Positions 10,950 through 20,623 are shown, numbered from the stretch's first letter. The stretch: DNA of 64,000 nucleotides from Skeletonema tropicum (GCA_037178625.1 CM074146.1:62001-126000); one strand, 5' to 3'. Notes: generated from the sequence alone by a model not told the origin. Numbers and translations are program-made.

Positions 10950-13157
10950 ATGTGTATGGTACTACAACGGTACCAAGTCATCATGATATCCTACGCTTAT
11001 GCCTCAACCTTCATTTTCTTCTTCTTCTTCTTCGTGTTGCTAGCTTGCTGCTCGAGCACGACGAGTGCATGGTCGCTTTCATCTTCACCTTCATCAAGAT
11101 CATTAAGATCATCGAGCGCCGCGCTATCAAAATCAAAACAATATCATTCCAATCATCTTCATCATCAGGATGATCATCAATGTCAATGTCATTCCGAATA
11201 TAAATATAAATATAAATATTGCTCAGCGATATTCTCCACAAATCATCTCAGTCTCAGATCATCTTCATCATCATCATCAGACGACGACGCATGGGCCGAC
11301 AATAATGACAATGACACCTCAACGCCAACCTCCACCGGATCAACCGCCATAATTCTCAATCTAAACGCACGATCCGTCAGCGGATCATCGAAAGAACTCA
11401 TCTCGCTAGCATCGAGTATCGTAGGTGAAGAGCACGTGTATGTCACGCGGACTATTGAAGATGCGCTGGCAGCTGCTAGGATGGTGGTTAGGAAGGGCAG
11501 CATTAGCAGATCAAGAGCTACTACTACTACTAATATTGATATTGATATTGATATTGATATTGGCGCCAACAATCTCAATCGTAATGATGATGGTAATGAT
11601 GATGATAATGATGATATTGAAGAATCAATATCATCGCTGCCGTTGCCGCTGCCGTACTCTCTTGTGGTGCCTGTGGGCGGAGATGGCACTTTGAGCGGTT
11701 GGATTGATGGCATGGTCAATGAGATGATGTTGTTGGATAATGCTGATAATAATACAGCTCAGAACAATCATGATGATGTCACGAGCAGCAACAACGATTA
11801 TGACAGCAACCACTATCAAATCAAAATTCATGAAGCAGTTGGTCGACTGCCCACGATTGGATATTTGCCAATGGGCACCGGCAACGGCCTAGGATATGTG
11901 GTTGGCGCACGCAGAATTGGTAGTAGCGGTGGTGGTGCTGAGAGTGGTGATTATGATACAAAGAAGAAGAAGACGTGGGGGGACAAATTAAAGACAAAAC
12001 TATCCATCAAACGGCGCAAAGTGGAACATGCTGGGAGAGTCATGAGAAGTCTCAAACAGATTGGTGATAAATTGCAGCAACAAGAACAGCAACAACAACA
12101 ACAACAACAAAATGAACAACAGCAACAACAAGCAGAAGAAGAAGAGGAGGAGCAACACTACTCAGTGGTGGAAATGCCTGTGATGGAAGTGACACACCAC
12201 TCCTCCTCAGACGACGATGACGAACAACAACAAAACATCACAACCAAGGGCGACCTATGCTTCTTCGCCGGATCAGGATTTGACTCGTTAATGCTCGAAG
12301 ACTTCAAACAAGTCAAGGCATGGTCCAAGTCACCCCAACGGAGTTGGACTCCATCGTTTGTAAAGGATATGTTGAGCAGTGTTGCTGGGTATTGTGTGGC
12401 GCTCGTGACAAAGACCTTGCCACAGACGTTATTGCATCAGACGCACAAGATTAATGTCAAGGTTACGACGACGGATGAGGGGACGTTGTGGATTGATCAT
12501 CGGAGGGGGGATTTTAGTGAGTTGGCTGTGGCGGTTGGTTCAAGTGTATTGGAGGGTGTGGATCGTACAGAAGAGGAGGAGTTGGATGGTGCTAATAATG
12601 ATGAAGATGAAATGGCAGCAACAACACAGAAGAAGAAGAAGAAACGACAACATTTGATATATTCGGGCACGACTGGCATTCTAGCCGCTTCTACAACTCC
12701 ATTCTACGGTGGTGGAATGAGGCTCTTCCCCTACGCAAGACTCTTTCCGAACAAGCTACAATTACGAATAGGGCGAATCTCTCCTCTGACAGGCTTTTTA
12801 CGCATCCCTGCAATATTTGAAGGATCGTACCGTGACAAGAGTGAAGGTGACTTTGGATGCTTGGATTTTGTTGGAAATGACTTTGAAGTGGAGGTGAGTA
12901 GTACTCGTTATGAAGAGTATTTGAAGAGAAAGGAGGAACAGAAGAAGAGTAAGAAGAATACAAGATGGTGGAGAAGACAAAGGAAGAGAAGTAGTAATGA
13001 TACATCTGATGAAAAGAAGAAGAAGTCACCAACGGGGTTCCCTTTCCAGCACAGTGGTGAAAGTATGGGGATGAAGGAACGCTTCCGCGTGCGTGTGGTA
13101 AAGCAACCAGTGAAGTTTATTTCCTTCTTGAAGCCAAGAATTGTTGTGGATGATTGA
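10950..13157 (+). CDS. Diacylglycerol/sphingosine-kinase-like lipid kinase, probably plastid-targeted
   Basis: This 735-aa protein has a DAGK-type catalytic fold, which in known families phosphorylates diacylglycerol, ceramide or sphingoid bases using ATP. GGDGTL (residues 243-248) is the nucleotide-binding loop and GTGNGL (309-314) the second glycine-rich motif. The C-terminal part (about 570-650, with GGGMRLFPYA and a phenylalanine-rich stretch) resembles the DAGK accessory lobe. The N-terminus has a hydrophobic segment (about 20-36) and then TTSA|W and a serine-rich stretch, resembling a diatom signal-plus-transit presequence. Residues ~375-400 are poly-Gln/Glu, and Asp/Asn microsatellites lie near 190-230. 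M1, M3 and M12 are all possible starts. I cannot tell diacylglycerol from sphingoid-base specificity by eye. This is the only complete copy in the array. Confidence 0.8.
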   Translation: MCMVLQRYQVIMISYAYASTFIFFFFFFVLLACCSSTTSAWSLSSSPSSRSLRSSSAALSKSKQYHSNHLHHQDDHQCQCHSEYKYKYKYCSAIFSTNHLSLRSSSSSSSDDDAWADNNDNDTSTPTSTGSTAIILNLNARSVSGSSKELISLASSIVGEEHVYVTRTIEDALAAARMVVRKGSISRSRATTTTNIDIDIDIDIGANNLNRNDDGNDDDNDDIEESISSLPLPLPYSLVVPVGGDGTLSGWIDGMVNEMMLLDNADNNTAQNNHDDVTSSNNDYDSNHYQIKIHEAVGRLPTIGYLPMGTGNGLGYVVGARRIGSSGGGAESGDYDTKKKKTWGDKLKTKLSIKRRKVEHAGRVMRSLKQIGDKLQQQEQQQQQQQQNEQQQQQAEEEEEEQHYSVVEMPVMEVTHHSSSDDDDEQQQNITTKGDLCFFAGSGFDSLMLEDFKQVKAWSKSPQRSWTPSFVKDMLSSVAGYCVALVTKTLPQTLLHQTHKINVKVTTTDEGTLWIDHRRGDFSELAVAVGSSVLEGVDRTEEEELDGANNDEDEMAATTQKKKKKRQHLIYSGTTGILAASTTPFYGGGMRLFPYARLFPNKLQLRIGRISPLTGFLRIPAIFEGSYRDKSEGDFGCLDFVGNDFEVEVSSTRYEEYLKRKEEQKKSKKNTRWWRRQRKRSSNDTSDEKKKKSPTGFPFQHSGESMGMKERFRVRVVKQPVKFISFLKPRIVVDD

Positions 13158-13950
13158 TTGTTATGAGATATGATCTACCTGTAGTGTGAAAAGTGAATGA
13201 ATGAGTGTTTAAAGTAAAGAAGTTACAAATAAGTAGAATCAGAGAATCTACTGCGATTGTGTTGACCTGTCAAAATGATTTGCTACTTACGTCATCACTT
13301 GCTGTAAAAGGGTTCTATTGCTCTGGACATGGGAACCCTCTGGAGAATCAATGCATCATAGCTCGTACGTGCAAGCCTCAAAAATCTGCCTCGGCGCAAA
13401 AAAGCAGATTTTTCAACACAACTCCGGAGCCGACGGCATCAATGGTCCAGACTTCTCACCAATACATCAACACCAATAATACATCAATTAATACCCTAAT
13501 GCACTCCATAGATCAAAATTTTACGCAAATTCTTATTCTTTCTGCTGCAGCTGTTGAGCTCATTCCATAAAAAAAATATTTATTATTTTGCTAGTAAATT
13601 AACATGATAATATGATGACATCCATTTCACTCCCCCTCCATGATTCCCTTTGATAAATATAGGCGCAAACTGTTATTTATGATAGTATAAAGCTATTTTA
13701 TTGTTTAGAGCGTTAATATCCATTGTTTATTGGTTGATTGTTGTGGTCACTATTTTTTCATGTGCATAACTTGTAAATTATGTACATGACATGGTGTTGG
13801 TGTTTTGGGAGCATGGGGGAGATTTATTATTCCCTCCAAGTAGTAGAATTATTAGTTCATATCATGGTTGGTTGAGGAGAGGCGCTGGGGGGTTGTTATT
13901 ATTGTTTGTCTCTCCACATGAACACCACTAAGATGGAGGGTCAAAAAGAG
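13158..13950. other. Intergenic, no supported gene
   Basis: This is the 3' flank of the kinase gene, AT-rich from about 13570. A 121-codon ORF at 13205-13570 has no recognisable motif or family resemblance and I do not call it a gene. Confidence 0.5.
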
Positions 13951-14270
13951 CCAAAAAACAGGTGACAGGTGTTGTGTTATTATTCCATCAGTGGCACTTT
14001 GTTGACGTTACCCTGCCACTGAGACCTCGCCATGGGTGTTATATAATGGATGCACCTTCAATTCTTGGTGGATATCATTGCATATGGAGTGTAGAGTGGA
14101 CACAACTACGTTAGAGATGCCAAAAATGCCCCAAAAATCAGTGTTGTGTTAATATTTCCATTAATGGCGCTTTGTCGATGTTACCCTGCCACCAAGACCT
14201 CGCCATGGGTACTAGTTAATGATTGCACCGCCGGTTGTTGGGGGATATGATGGTTTATTGAGCGTAGAGT
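13951..14270 (+). repeat. Two diverged direct repeats of ~140 bp
   Basis: Positions 13951-14097 and 14131-14270 align over their length, roughly three-quarters identical by eye. Both contain GTTGTGTTA, a GACGTTACCCTGCCAC-like core, GACCTCGCCATGGGT and end in GTAGAGT. No ORF is conserved between them, so this is non-coding or transposon-derived. Confidence 0.6.
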
Positions 14271-14577
14271 CGAATATGCCGTCGTCGACGATCTCGGCAC
14301 CTCCGTCGAGACCATGGTAATGGTGTTATTAAGCGTAGTCTTAGCCATTCCCCCGCCAATGCGGGGTGCAAACGCTGACATATACCCTTTAGAACAATAA
14401 CGCAAAATGTTCGAACACGGCTTGCCGATCTGGGGATGCTATGTTGAAAGATGCTCTAGGATGGGTTTCACCGTAGTAAGAAAAATTGCAAACCGACACA
14501 GCCGGTAGCTCCTCAAACAACTAGTAATTTGTTAGATGCCCCTCAACTAAATCTGTAAAAAAGTGTAGGGTCTCAGC

Positions 14578-14626
14578 ACTTGTGCTGAGTCCTTCAAGTG
14601 ACTCAGACAGGTGTCTGAAGATCCTA
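14578..14626. repeat. Dispersed ~50-bp repeat with internal dyad
   Basis: TGTGCTGAGTCCTTCAAGTG followed by ACTCAG and then GTCTGAAGATCCTA. The same sequence recurs at about 18850-18901 and 33746-33797. GAGTCCTTCAAGTGACTC is an imperfect palindrome. Function unknown. Confidence 0.55.
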
Positions 14627-14659
14627 TGTAGGGTGGGTTGAAGGGCTGTGCGCTCTGAC

Positions 14660-14873
14660 TAGGCGTATCGGGATAGTGGGCGCGTGGGCGTGCCCACAAG
14701 AGGGACTGGTTTGACAGGAGGCTTGACGGGAGATTTTGGGTGATTTTGTGTCGATATTCGGGGATTTTGCCCGCAATTTAGCTCATTTTCACCTGATTTT
14801 TTGCAGTTGTGGGCCCCACGTGGGCACCGCCCACAAGAGGGTATGAAAAGCGCCCACTATCCCGATACGCCTA
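14660..14873. mobile_element. TAGGCG-family MITE, copy 1, with 8-bp target duplication
   Basis: This 214-bp non-coding element has perfect ~24-bp terminal inverted repeats beginning TAGGCGTATCGGGATAGTGG. It is flanked by a perfect 8-bp direct repeat, GCTCTGAC (14652-14659 and 14874-14881). An 8-bp target duplication plus a TAGG-start fits hAT-type non-autonomous elements, though the TIR does not match the hAT consensus perfectly. The interior (GGGCCCCACGTGGGC) is shared, in opposite orientation, with the copies at 21978 and 36878. Confidence 0.85.
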
Positions 14874-15018
14874 GCTCTGACATGTCAAATGCCGCCTCGG
14901 ACAAAAATTGCGTGGACACGAACGTCCTCAACGGTCGGACAACTTGTCAACTAAAACAGCGGACAAATAGTCCACGTCAAGGGGACAATTCCGAGCACTG
15001 CGTGGACACCCTACTACA

Positions 15019-15165
15019 ATTTCGAGATCATTTGATTTTTACCCCCCAACTATAAAATCTTCCTATTGAATTCCTACGCAGAAATTCTACAGAAAATAAT
15101 AACGAAGGAATTCAATAGGAAGATTTTATAGTTGTAGGGGGGTGAAAATCAAATGATCTCGAAAT
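15019..15165. mobile_element. Foldback element with ~58-bp arms
   Basis: Arms 15019-15075 and 15106-15165 are near-perfect inverted repeats, starting ATTTCGAGATCATTTGATTT and ending AATTCCT around a ~30-bp loop. The right arm has a few extra bases in the C-run. There is no ORF. I found no convincing target duplication, so it could also be a hairpin-RNA locus. Confidence 0.7.
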
Positions 15166-15262
15166 AGACTTCTGTGTTTAAAAAGACTTATTGCACGACG
15201 TCACGTCAATCGAATGGTTCCCGTGATCGAATCCATCACCACCATCATCGCCTCCGCCATCA

Positions 15263-15640
15263 TTGCCATCACGCAATGACGCTGATGGCACAGCTCGTAC
15301 ACAAAGTGATGCGTCGTCGTCGTCTCGCCGTGATATGACGCCTCCAGTGGCGCTACTAATTCCGTACCATCACCTGCGCTGCGCTGCAAGAGGATGGTCG
15401 AGAGAGGATGATGAGGAAGGGGGAAGAATTGCGACGAGAGAATTCAATGTAAGGTTTTTATCGCAACAACAACATCAAGGATCTACGGTACGGTCTGTAT
15501 ATTGTGGCTGGGTGTATCGAAGTGAACAGTTGGAATATATATCTTTTGCCGGAGAGAGAGTTCATTTTGACTGTAAATTACCGTCAGTGGATTTTATAGA
15601 ACGGAACAACCATCCATCCATCCGGACGCAGTCGACATGA
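15263..15640 (+). CDS. Possible small hypothetical protein
   Basis: A 125-codon ORF with a mixed, non-repetitive composition in its second half. No domain, signal peptide or family is recognisable and there is no paralogue in the window. It could be a chance ORF. Confidence 0.2.
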   Translation: MPSRNDADGTARTQSDASSSSRRDMTPPVALLIPYHHLRCAARGWSREDDEEGGRIATREFNVRFLSQQQHQGSTVRSVYCGWVYRSEQLEYISFAGERVHFDCKLPSVDFIERNNHPSIRTQST

Positions 15641-15778
15641 ATCCAGATGAGAGTGAGTGGGGTCACCGAATAATCCCCCTCTAAGACGGCGGTTTCTCAG
15701 AACCGAGTATCATCGAACAAAAGTATTCAGGATGCGTGTACACCTCATCCTCCCTTCAATCCTCAACGTGATATATTA

Positions 15779-15808
15779 TATGTAACAGAAATTTTAAAGT
15801 ACGTCTGG
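15779..15808 (-). mobile_element. 30-bp stub related to the SINE 3' region, with 11-bp target duplication
   Basis: The 30 bases contain AACAGAAATTTTAAAGTACG, closely matching the 3' part of the SINE at 48460-48788 (AACGGAAATCTTAAAGTACG). They are flanked by a perfect 11-bp direct repeat, GTGATATATTA (15768-15778 and 15809-15819). This fits a severely 5'-truncated retrotransposition product. The poly-T tail seen in the longer copy is missing here. Confidence 0.5.
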
Positions 15809-15843
15809 GTGATATATTAGAAAGAGGATCAATTTATATTAGG

Positions 15844-17597
15844 ATGATAATGTCTCCGTCGAGCAAAAGCACTCCCATTGATTCAACAAGTCGCTCTGAT
15901 CTGAAGCAACCTTTTTCTCTATCATCAGGGGAGCGCAAGGCAATATTTCCTAGTAGAACTACCCGCGCATCAATATGGCCAGATGGTGAAAAAAAAAGTT
16001 TTTAAGAAGAAGGAGGGGGTTGATTTCGCCAAAAGATAGCGCTATTGCAAATCAATAGTTTGAACTATATCGTGTTAAAAACGGTGGTTCGTACACAGCA
16101 CAGCTCTGACGCTGAAATATCTGGAGAGCAAAAAAAAGGCCTTCCTTTGCCTCTCTCGACTAAAATGCACAAAGGAGCGGGATAAATATTATTTGACTGG
16201 AAGGGATCATGATTGTAGTAGAATAGCTCGTTTGACAAGTGGTGATATCACAACTGATATGAAATGGGTAGCTATGACTATACCGAAAGTTGCACAGATC
16301 GCGTGTTTTGTATCTTACGATGTTCCTGTGGTTTCGGAAGGCAAAAAAGCCAGCTTGACCCTGAAGATCGCGAGTGGATTTTGAGTGACGAGGCTGCGGA
16401 ATTGGACAAGCATCATCTGACAATGACTAAGAACTTCATTGACGAGCTCGGGAATGAGTGGGAAACAAAAAAGAGCCCCTTCGTTTGAAGGATGCGGGGT
16501 GGTTTGTCGAAACATATTGCGAGCTTACCCGATGGTGAGTGGGAGGAGTTCATTTTCGAAGATCTTTGTACCTGTGCCATCACAGGCAGATCGGATCATG
16601 CCTTATTACACATGGTGTATGGACCAAACAAAATTGCAGGATTGTCTGAATATTTGGGTCTTGAATTGCCATGGGACGAGGATGATACACACATCATAAT
16701 GCCTCAAGTTGGACGTCCCTCTCTAACTAGACGTGGCTGTGTTCGCCCTGGTTTCATCGAACCCACCGACACCACTCAGATTGAGGTAGACGAGGAATCT
16801 TTGCCCAAAGGGGATGCACCTGGCATTGTTCGTGACGAAGAACCAGGTCTTGTGGATTGGCCGAGGAAGGAAGCAGATCCAGAGTACGCTCGATTGAGTA
16901 TAGTTCTCAACACTCTTCCCATGGAGCGTCTTCTTGCCAGGCCATGTCTTGGCGATGATGGGTGCTTGGCACCGGAGCTACTTGAACTGTGGGGGCGCAA
17001 CACTGTCCGAATCGGGAATGCAGCTTGTACTTCACTTCCATATCGAATGCGCGGTAATAGGAGTATGGACTTGAAGAAAGTGCTGGAGGGGGTGCATCGG
17101 TTGGAGCAAGAAGTTCAATTAGAGGTGGAGCAAGGAGATGAATTGAAGGAGGAGCAGCAGCAGAAGGAGCAGCAGAAGGAGCAGCAAGGAGTTCTGCCAA
17201 GGAGAAACAGATTGAAAAGAAGGTTGACTTTTAATTCGGAGGCGAAGCAAGGAGTGTATTTGGAGGCGGAGCAACCGGAAGAAGAATTGCAACTAGGAGA
17301 TGGCGAAGTGCCTACCGAAATTATTGTACATGCATACATCAACTTGGAATCTGAGGAAGCGATGGAGGAGGAGCAAGGATATATGACCAAAATCATGATA
17401 ATGATGGTCGAACGGAAGAGGAGCAGCATTAGCATTCGAAATTGCAGAGGAAGATGATCAAATACCGTGATGCACTCGATAGGGATGCACACCGAGCCAT
17501 TATTGGTGGTACCGGGAGAGGACCTCGAGGTAGGCGTAGGAAAGGTACTAATACTTCAAAGTTCTTGCTGCGAAAGAAACATGAAGCTGGACAGTGA
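15844..17597 (+). pseudogene. Uncharacterised gene, apparently broken or intron-containing
   Basis: Coding-like sequence runs through several frames. There is a 53-codon Ser-rich start at 15844-16005, then 16264-16488, which has a cysteine cluster followed by an acidic helix-like stretch. A single in-frame TGA precedes the 321-codon ORF at 16492. Another frame (from about 17445) then gives a basic tail (GRGPRGRRRKG) ending near 17597. Either short introns or at least two lesions are needed to join these. I recognise no domain. The next element right is LINE debris, so it may itself be transposon-derived. Confidence 0.35.
16492..17457 (+). CDS. Hypothetical protein, main open segment of the broken gene
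   Basis: The 321-codon ORF has a cysteine-containing N-terminus (about residues 20-50) and a Gln/Glu-rich coiled-coil-like stretch (about 205-245). The last ~30 codons look out of frame, since a better coding frame continues to 17597. The preceding ORF (16264-16488) is in the same frame and separated only by one TGA, so the true start is probably upstream. No family recognised. Confidence 0.35.
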   Translation: MRGGLSKHIASLPDGEWEEFIFEDLCTCAITGRSDHALLHMVYGPNKIAGLSEYLGLELPWDEDDTHIIMPQVGRPSLTRRGCVRPGFIEPTDTTQIEVDEESLPKGDAPGIVRDEEPGLVDWPRKEADPEYARLSIVLNTLPMERLLARPCLGDDGCLAPELLELWGRNTVRIGNAACTSLPYRMRGNRSMDLKKVLEGVHRLEQEVQLEVEQGDELKEEQQQKEQQKEQQGVLPRRNRLKRRLTFNSEAKQGVYLEAEQPEEELQLGDGEVPTEIIVHAYINLESEEAMEEEQGYMTKIMIMMVERKRSSISIRNCRGR

Positions 17598-17868
17598 ATT
17601 GGATGCAAAAATATCACAAGAATGGGGATTGGATCTCCTTCTTTAAGTATAATATATATATTCTCTTCGACAATTACTTCCAAAGATCAGAAGATCTTCA
17701 TACACTGAACGCTCCAAATCACCTGCATTAGAAAATTATTAATTTTACCTCTCCATGTGGTGCCAAACAATCATGTGACGAATTATACGGAAGAATTGAT
17801 GCCACAATTGTGGCGCGAATACGTCTGTGAACGTAAAAGATTGAAGCCTTCCGACTTAATCATTCGAT

Positions 17869-18232
17869 TCTCCTCGCAATACAGAATCCAAGCCGCCCCG
17901 CTGACGTCGACCGAAATCTCTTTGATATAGATATAGGAACCATCTGTACAGCAGAAGAGGGATCATCTATGGATGGCTTCCACCATCCATGCCTGATCCT
18001 CCTGGCCTGCCAAGTCCTGCCACATCCAAGTACTTCTTTTGGGACTGCCCCCAAATCAACTTGCAGATGTCGAAGGGCCACGCTCAACTTAAATCCAAGA
18101 TGACGCTCCTGCCTTATCCTCAGGATCGGGGTTGTTATCGTAGTGCTGAAGGAAGAAAGCTAGTGTGGCAGCTGTCGTCTCGACTGTCAAATCATATAAG
18201 CCCATGCCCCCAAAGGCTGGAGAATGATAGAG
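17869..18232 (-). mobile_element. Internally deleted relic of the resident LINE
   Basis: 17869-18036 aligns with the RNase H region of the LINE at about 27574-27738 (same 'AATCCAAGCCGCCCCGC' string). 18037-18232 aligns with about 28478-28680 in the reverse-transcriptase C-terminal region. The ~740 bp between these blocks are deleted. It is clearly diverged and has no open frame of the original length. It lies only ~140 bp left of direct repeat DR1. Confidence 0.75.
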
Positions 18233-18372
18233 TAGAGCCCAAGGTAAAGGTAAAGGTAAAGTAGACTTTTGAAAGGTAGGATCTTAGCCTTAGCTGATCC
18301 CTCGCAGTATAGTTATCTCCACTCCCACGATCATACCTGATGTATTTATAATCTCAGCTATTTGAAATATAA
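18233..18372. repeat. Left flank of DR1, older local repeat with 18451-18760
   Basis: GTAGAGCCCAAGGTAAAGGT (about 18231) through CACTCCCACGA and CTCAGCT to TAGAGAG aligns with 18451-18755 inside DR1, where ~130 bp are extra. The alignment continues smoothly across 18372/18373. The left end of DR1 is therefore the ancestral, undisturbed junction. Confidence 0.6.
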
Positions 18373-19164
18373 TAGAGAGTATAGAATTCAAACGTTTCAA
18401 ACTAAATGAGTAAAGCAAGTATTATCATAGTTAGTATGTAATGGTAGTGGTAGTAGAGCCCAAGGTAAAGGTAACGGCAAAGGTAAAGCAGACTTTTGGA
18501 AGGTAGGATAGGATTTTAGGACTATTAGTCATTTCAAAGCCAAGTCCAAGTTGGGGCTGTAAGTTTTTTGTGAACTTACATTACCATATCACAGCATTCA
18601 GCCCAAGAGTAAAACTGATAGAAAAGCTTTGTTGCCAATGACTCTATCTTGATCATATAGCAATTAGCAATGCCAGCTGATTCCTCCCACTCCCACGAGC
18701 CTACTTCTACTTACCGCTAGAGTCTCAGCTGCCTCCAAATGTAAATAGAGAGCATAGTATCATAATATTGTAGAGGTAGAGGTGAGAGGTGAGTAAGTAT
18801 TTCCGATAAACAACTTTGATCTGGTCTTGTACTTATTGCACACCCTACACATGTGCTGAGTCCTTCAAGTGACTCAGCCAGGTGTCCGTCTGAAGATCCT
18901 AGGTGATTATTGCGTAGCTTGTGGCCTAACCATCCCTTCTCGCGCTGGTGCTGGTGACGTCGTGAACTTTGAGAGAAAGAGAGTGTGTGTAAAGTATGTC
19001 TATTATTTATCCTTTTGCACATCATCGTTGAAGCCTTTTGCCTTGACTCTTGACTGGTACTTTTTCATGCTAATTTCTCTCTAGTCGATGTGTAAAAGAT
19101 ATCCACAACTTTATCTTCGTTGCTAGCTCCCATACTTTGGGACTGGGTTTGGATCGTAATTACA

Positions 19165-19225
19165 TCTCCAATCGAAGTGTATGTCATCATGATAAAAGTT
19201 GGAGCCAACCACGGAAATCATCACG
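19165..19225 (+). pseudogene. Fragment of the start of the VGLESL-family gene
   Basis: CATTACATCTCCAATCGAAG, then an ATGATAAAAGTTGGAGCCAAC-like segment, resembles the region around the start codon of the gene at 19785. The reading frame does not continue. The same fragment is present in DR2 near 34061. Confidence 0.4.
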
Positions 19226-19497
19226 AGATGATTCTGCCTGCCTGAACCTGAACATAAATAAGTAAGAAGCGAGAGCAAGAATGGGATAACCATCGAATAA
19301 GAAAAAAAATACTTTTCTAGCTCCTGCCTCTGAAGTGCGTCAAATTTTAGAGAGATAGTAAATACCTTTCTTTTGCATCTCTTCAAAGTACTTATGAAGT
19401 GTGAGTAGCGTTGATCCATGATAAACAATTCTTTAGAGTCAACTTCTTTTACATTACATCATATCGAAAATTGTACCTAGGAGTACTTATTATTCAC

Positions 19498-19545
19498 GCC
19501 GGCCGGCTCAGGACATTTTTGATACCGATCCACCAGCTAAAAGAC
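19498..19545 (-). mobile_element. Small fragment of Harbinger transposase C-terminus
   Basis: On the minus strand the frame ends AGGSVSKMS, resembling the AGESVSTKCHEP tail of the transposase at 20624. It is only ~50 bp long. The duplicate lies in DR2 at about 34394-34441. Confidence 0.35.
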
Positions 19546-19784
19546 GTTTATGTTGCTGTCCTTCCCGACCTGGCGACTTGGAACTTGATTCAGTTCGTTG
19601 CTGCAGCTGCCATGAATCTGCCGTCTCTCTGAAAGAGCCATTCTTTATCTGATTCTGCTTCTGCAACTGCAATCTACTACTTGTAAACAGGGGACACTCA
19701 GTGTATGGGAAAGACTCAGCCTGATCTTCCAGTACCATAAAGAGTGGGTTGAAATAGAAATTACATTGATTCAATCGAAGTATC

Positions 19785-20270
19785 ATGACGGTGACAAAAG
19801 TTGAGGCCAACAAAGACAACGATCTGAAAGTTGACTTCAGCCATCGGAGGTCACCGACACCGACAAATGCTGATAAGCAAGTGAGCTTCTCTGATGACAT
19901 CATAGTACACTGCTTCCAATATCCGTCAAGAGATGAGGTCTCAAAGCGCTGGCACTCCGAGAGAGACAAGTATTTCTTCGAGCAAGAAATGGCACGCGAC
20001 GTCCTACGCATTCGTTGTCTACTGTCTATCACACCGATGGAAAATCTCGAAAAGGAGGCTCTTTATGTTTGCGTTGGTCTGGAATCTCTCGTGTCAAGCG
20101 AAGTCATGAGATTCTTGAAGAAACAGAAACGAGATCACGCCCGCTCGATAGTGGAGATGCAGTATTGCCTTAGCGGAGAACAGCTAGCTGCATATGCGGA
20201 GAGTCAATCATTGCAGTCAAGGGAGAGAGCACAGAAGCTTGCCGCTGGTTACTCGAAGATTTTGCCATAG
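19785..20270 (+). CDS. Small diatom-family protein, copy a in DR1
   Basis: A 161-aa soluble protein with no signal peptide or membrane segment. It has an early VxFxDDIIVHCxQYPSRDEV stretch (about residues 33-52), a basic/aromatic helix (about 52-80) and a helical C-terminal half with VGLESL (about 96-101), SIVEMQY and SRERAQKLAAGY. I recognise the layout from uncharacterised families common in diatoms, but no function is known to me. It is identical to the copy at 34681. Two longer paralogues lie at 22323 and 37261. The shared 3' flank (ATAGGAATTTTGTTGTATA) follows the stop. Confidence 0.6.
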   Translation: MTVTKVEANKDNDLKVDFSHRRSPTPTNADKQVSFSDDIIVHCFQYPSRDEVSKRWHSERDKYFFEQEMARDVLRIRCLLSITPMENLEKEALYVCVGLESLVSSEVMRFLKKQKRDHARSIVEMQYCLSGEQLAAYAESQSLQSRERAQKLAAGYSKILP

Positions 20271-20623
20271 GAATTTTGTTGTATAGAGTAGGATCGGACC
20301 ACGACAGGTGTCTCGTTTTTGTGAATAGAAATGAAACGTTACGAGTAAGTTGTATAGTAGCAGACTCCAGAGTTAAAGTAAATTATTGAATTGAAACGTC
20401 AAATAATGCCATCATTTTTATCAACCTGATGGGCTAAGCTAATGCCTTACTGTTACACTTATCACTTTTATCTCAGTCACAAGAGTAAACGACAGATAAG
20501 ATTGTGGGTTAACCATCGAATAACTACACATTTTTGTACCCTTGTGTTCTCTTAAGGCCTTGCGACAGATTCGATGTCTTGATCAGAACATGAAAGGACA
20601 TCATTTTTGTCACAGCCGATTGC

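Noticed and set aside
13205..13570. 121-aa ORF after the kinase gene
   Set aside because: No motif, no paralogue, composition like the surrounding intergenic DNA.
19123..19428. 101-aa minus-strand ORF in both direct repeats
   Set aside because: Overlaps a degenerate fragment of the VGLESL gene start and has no supporting feature. Duplication alone explains its presence twice.
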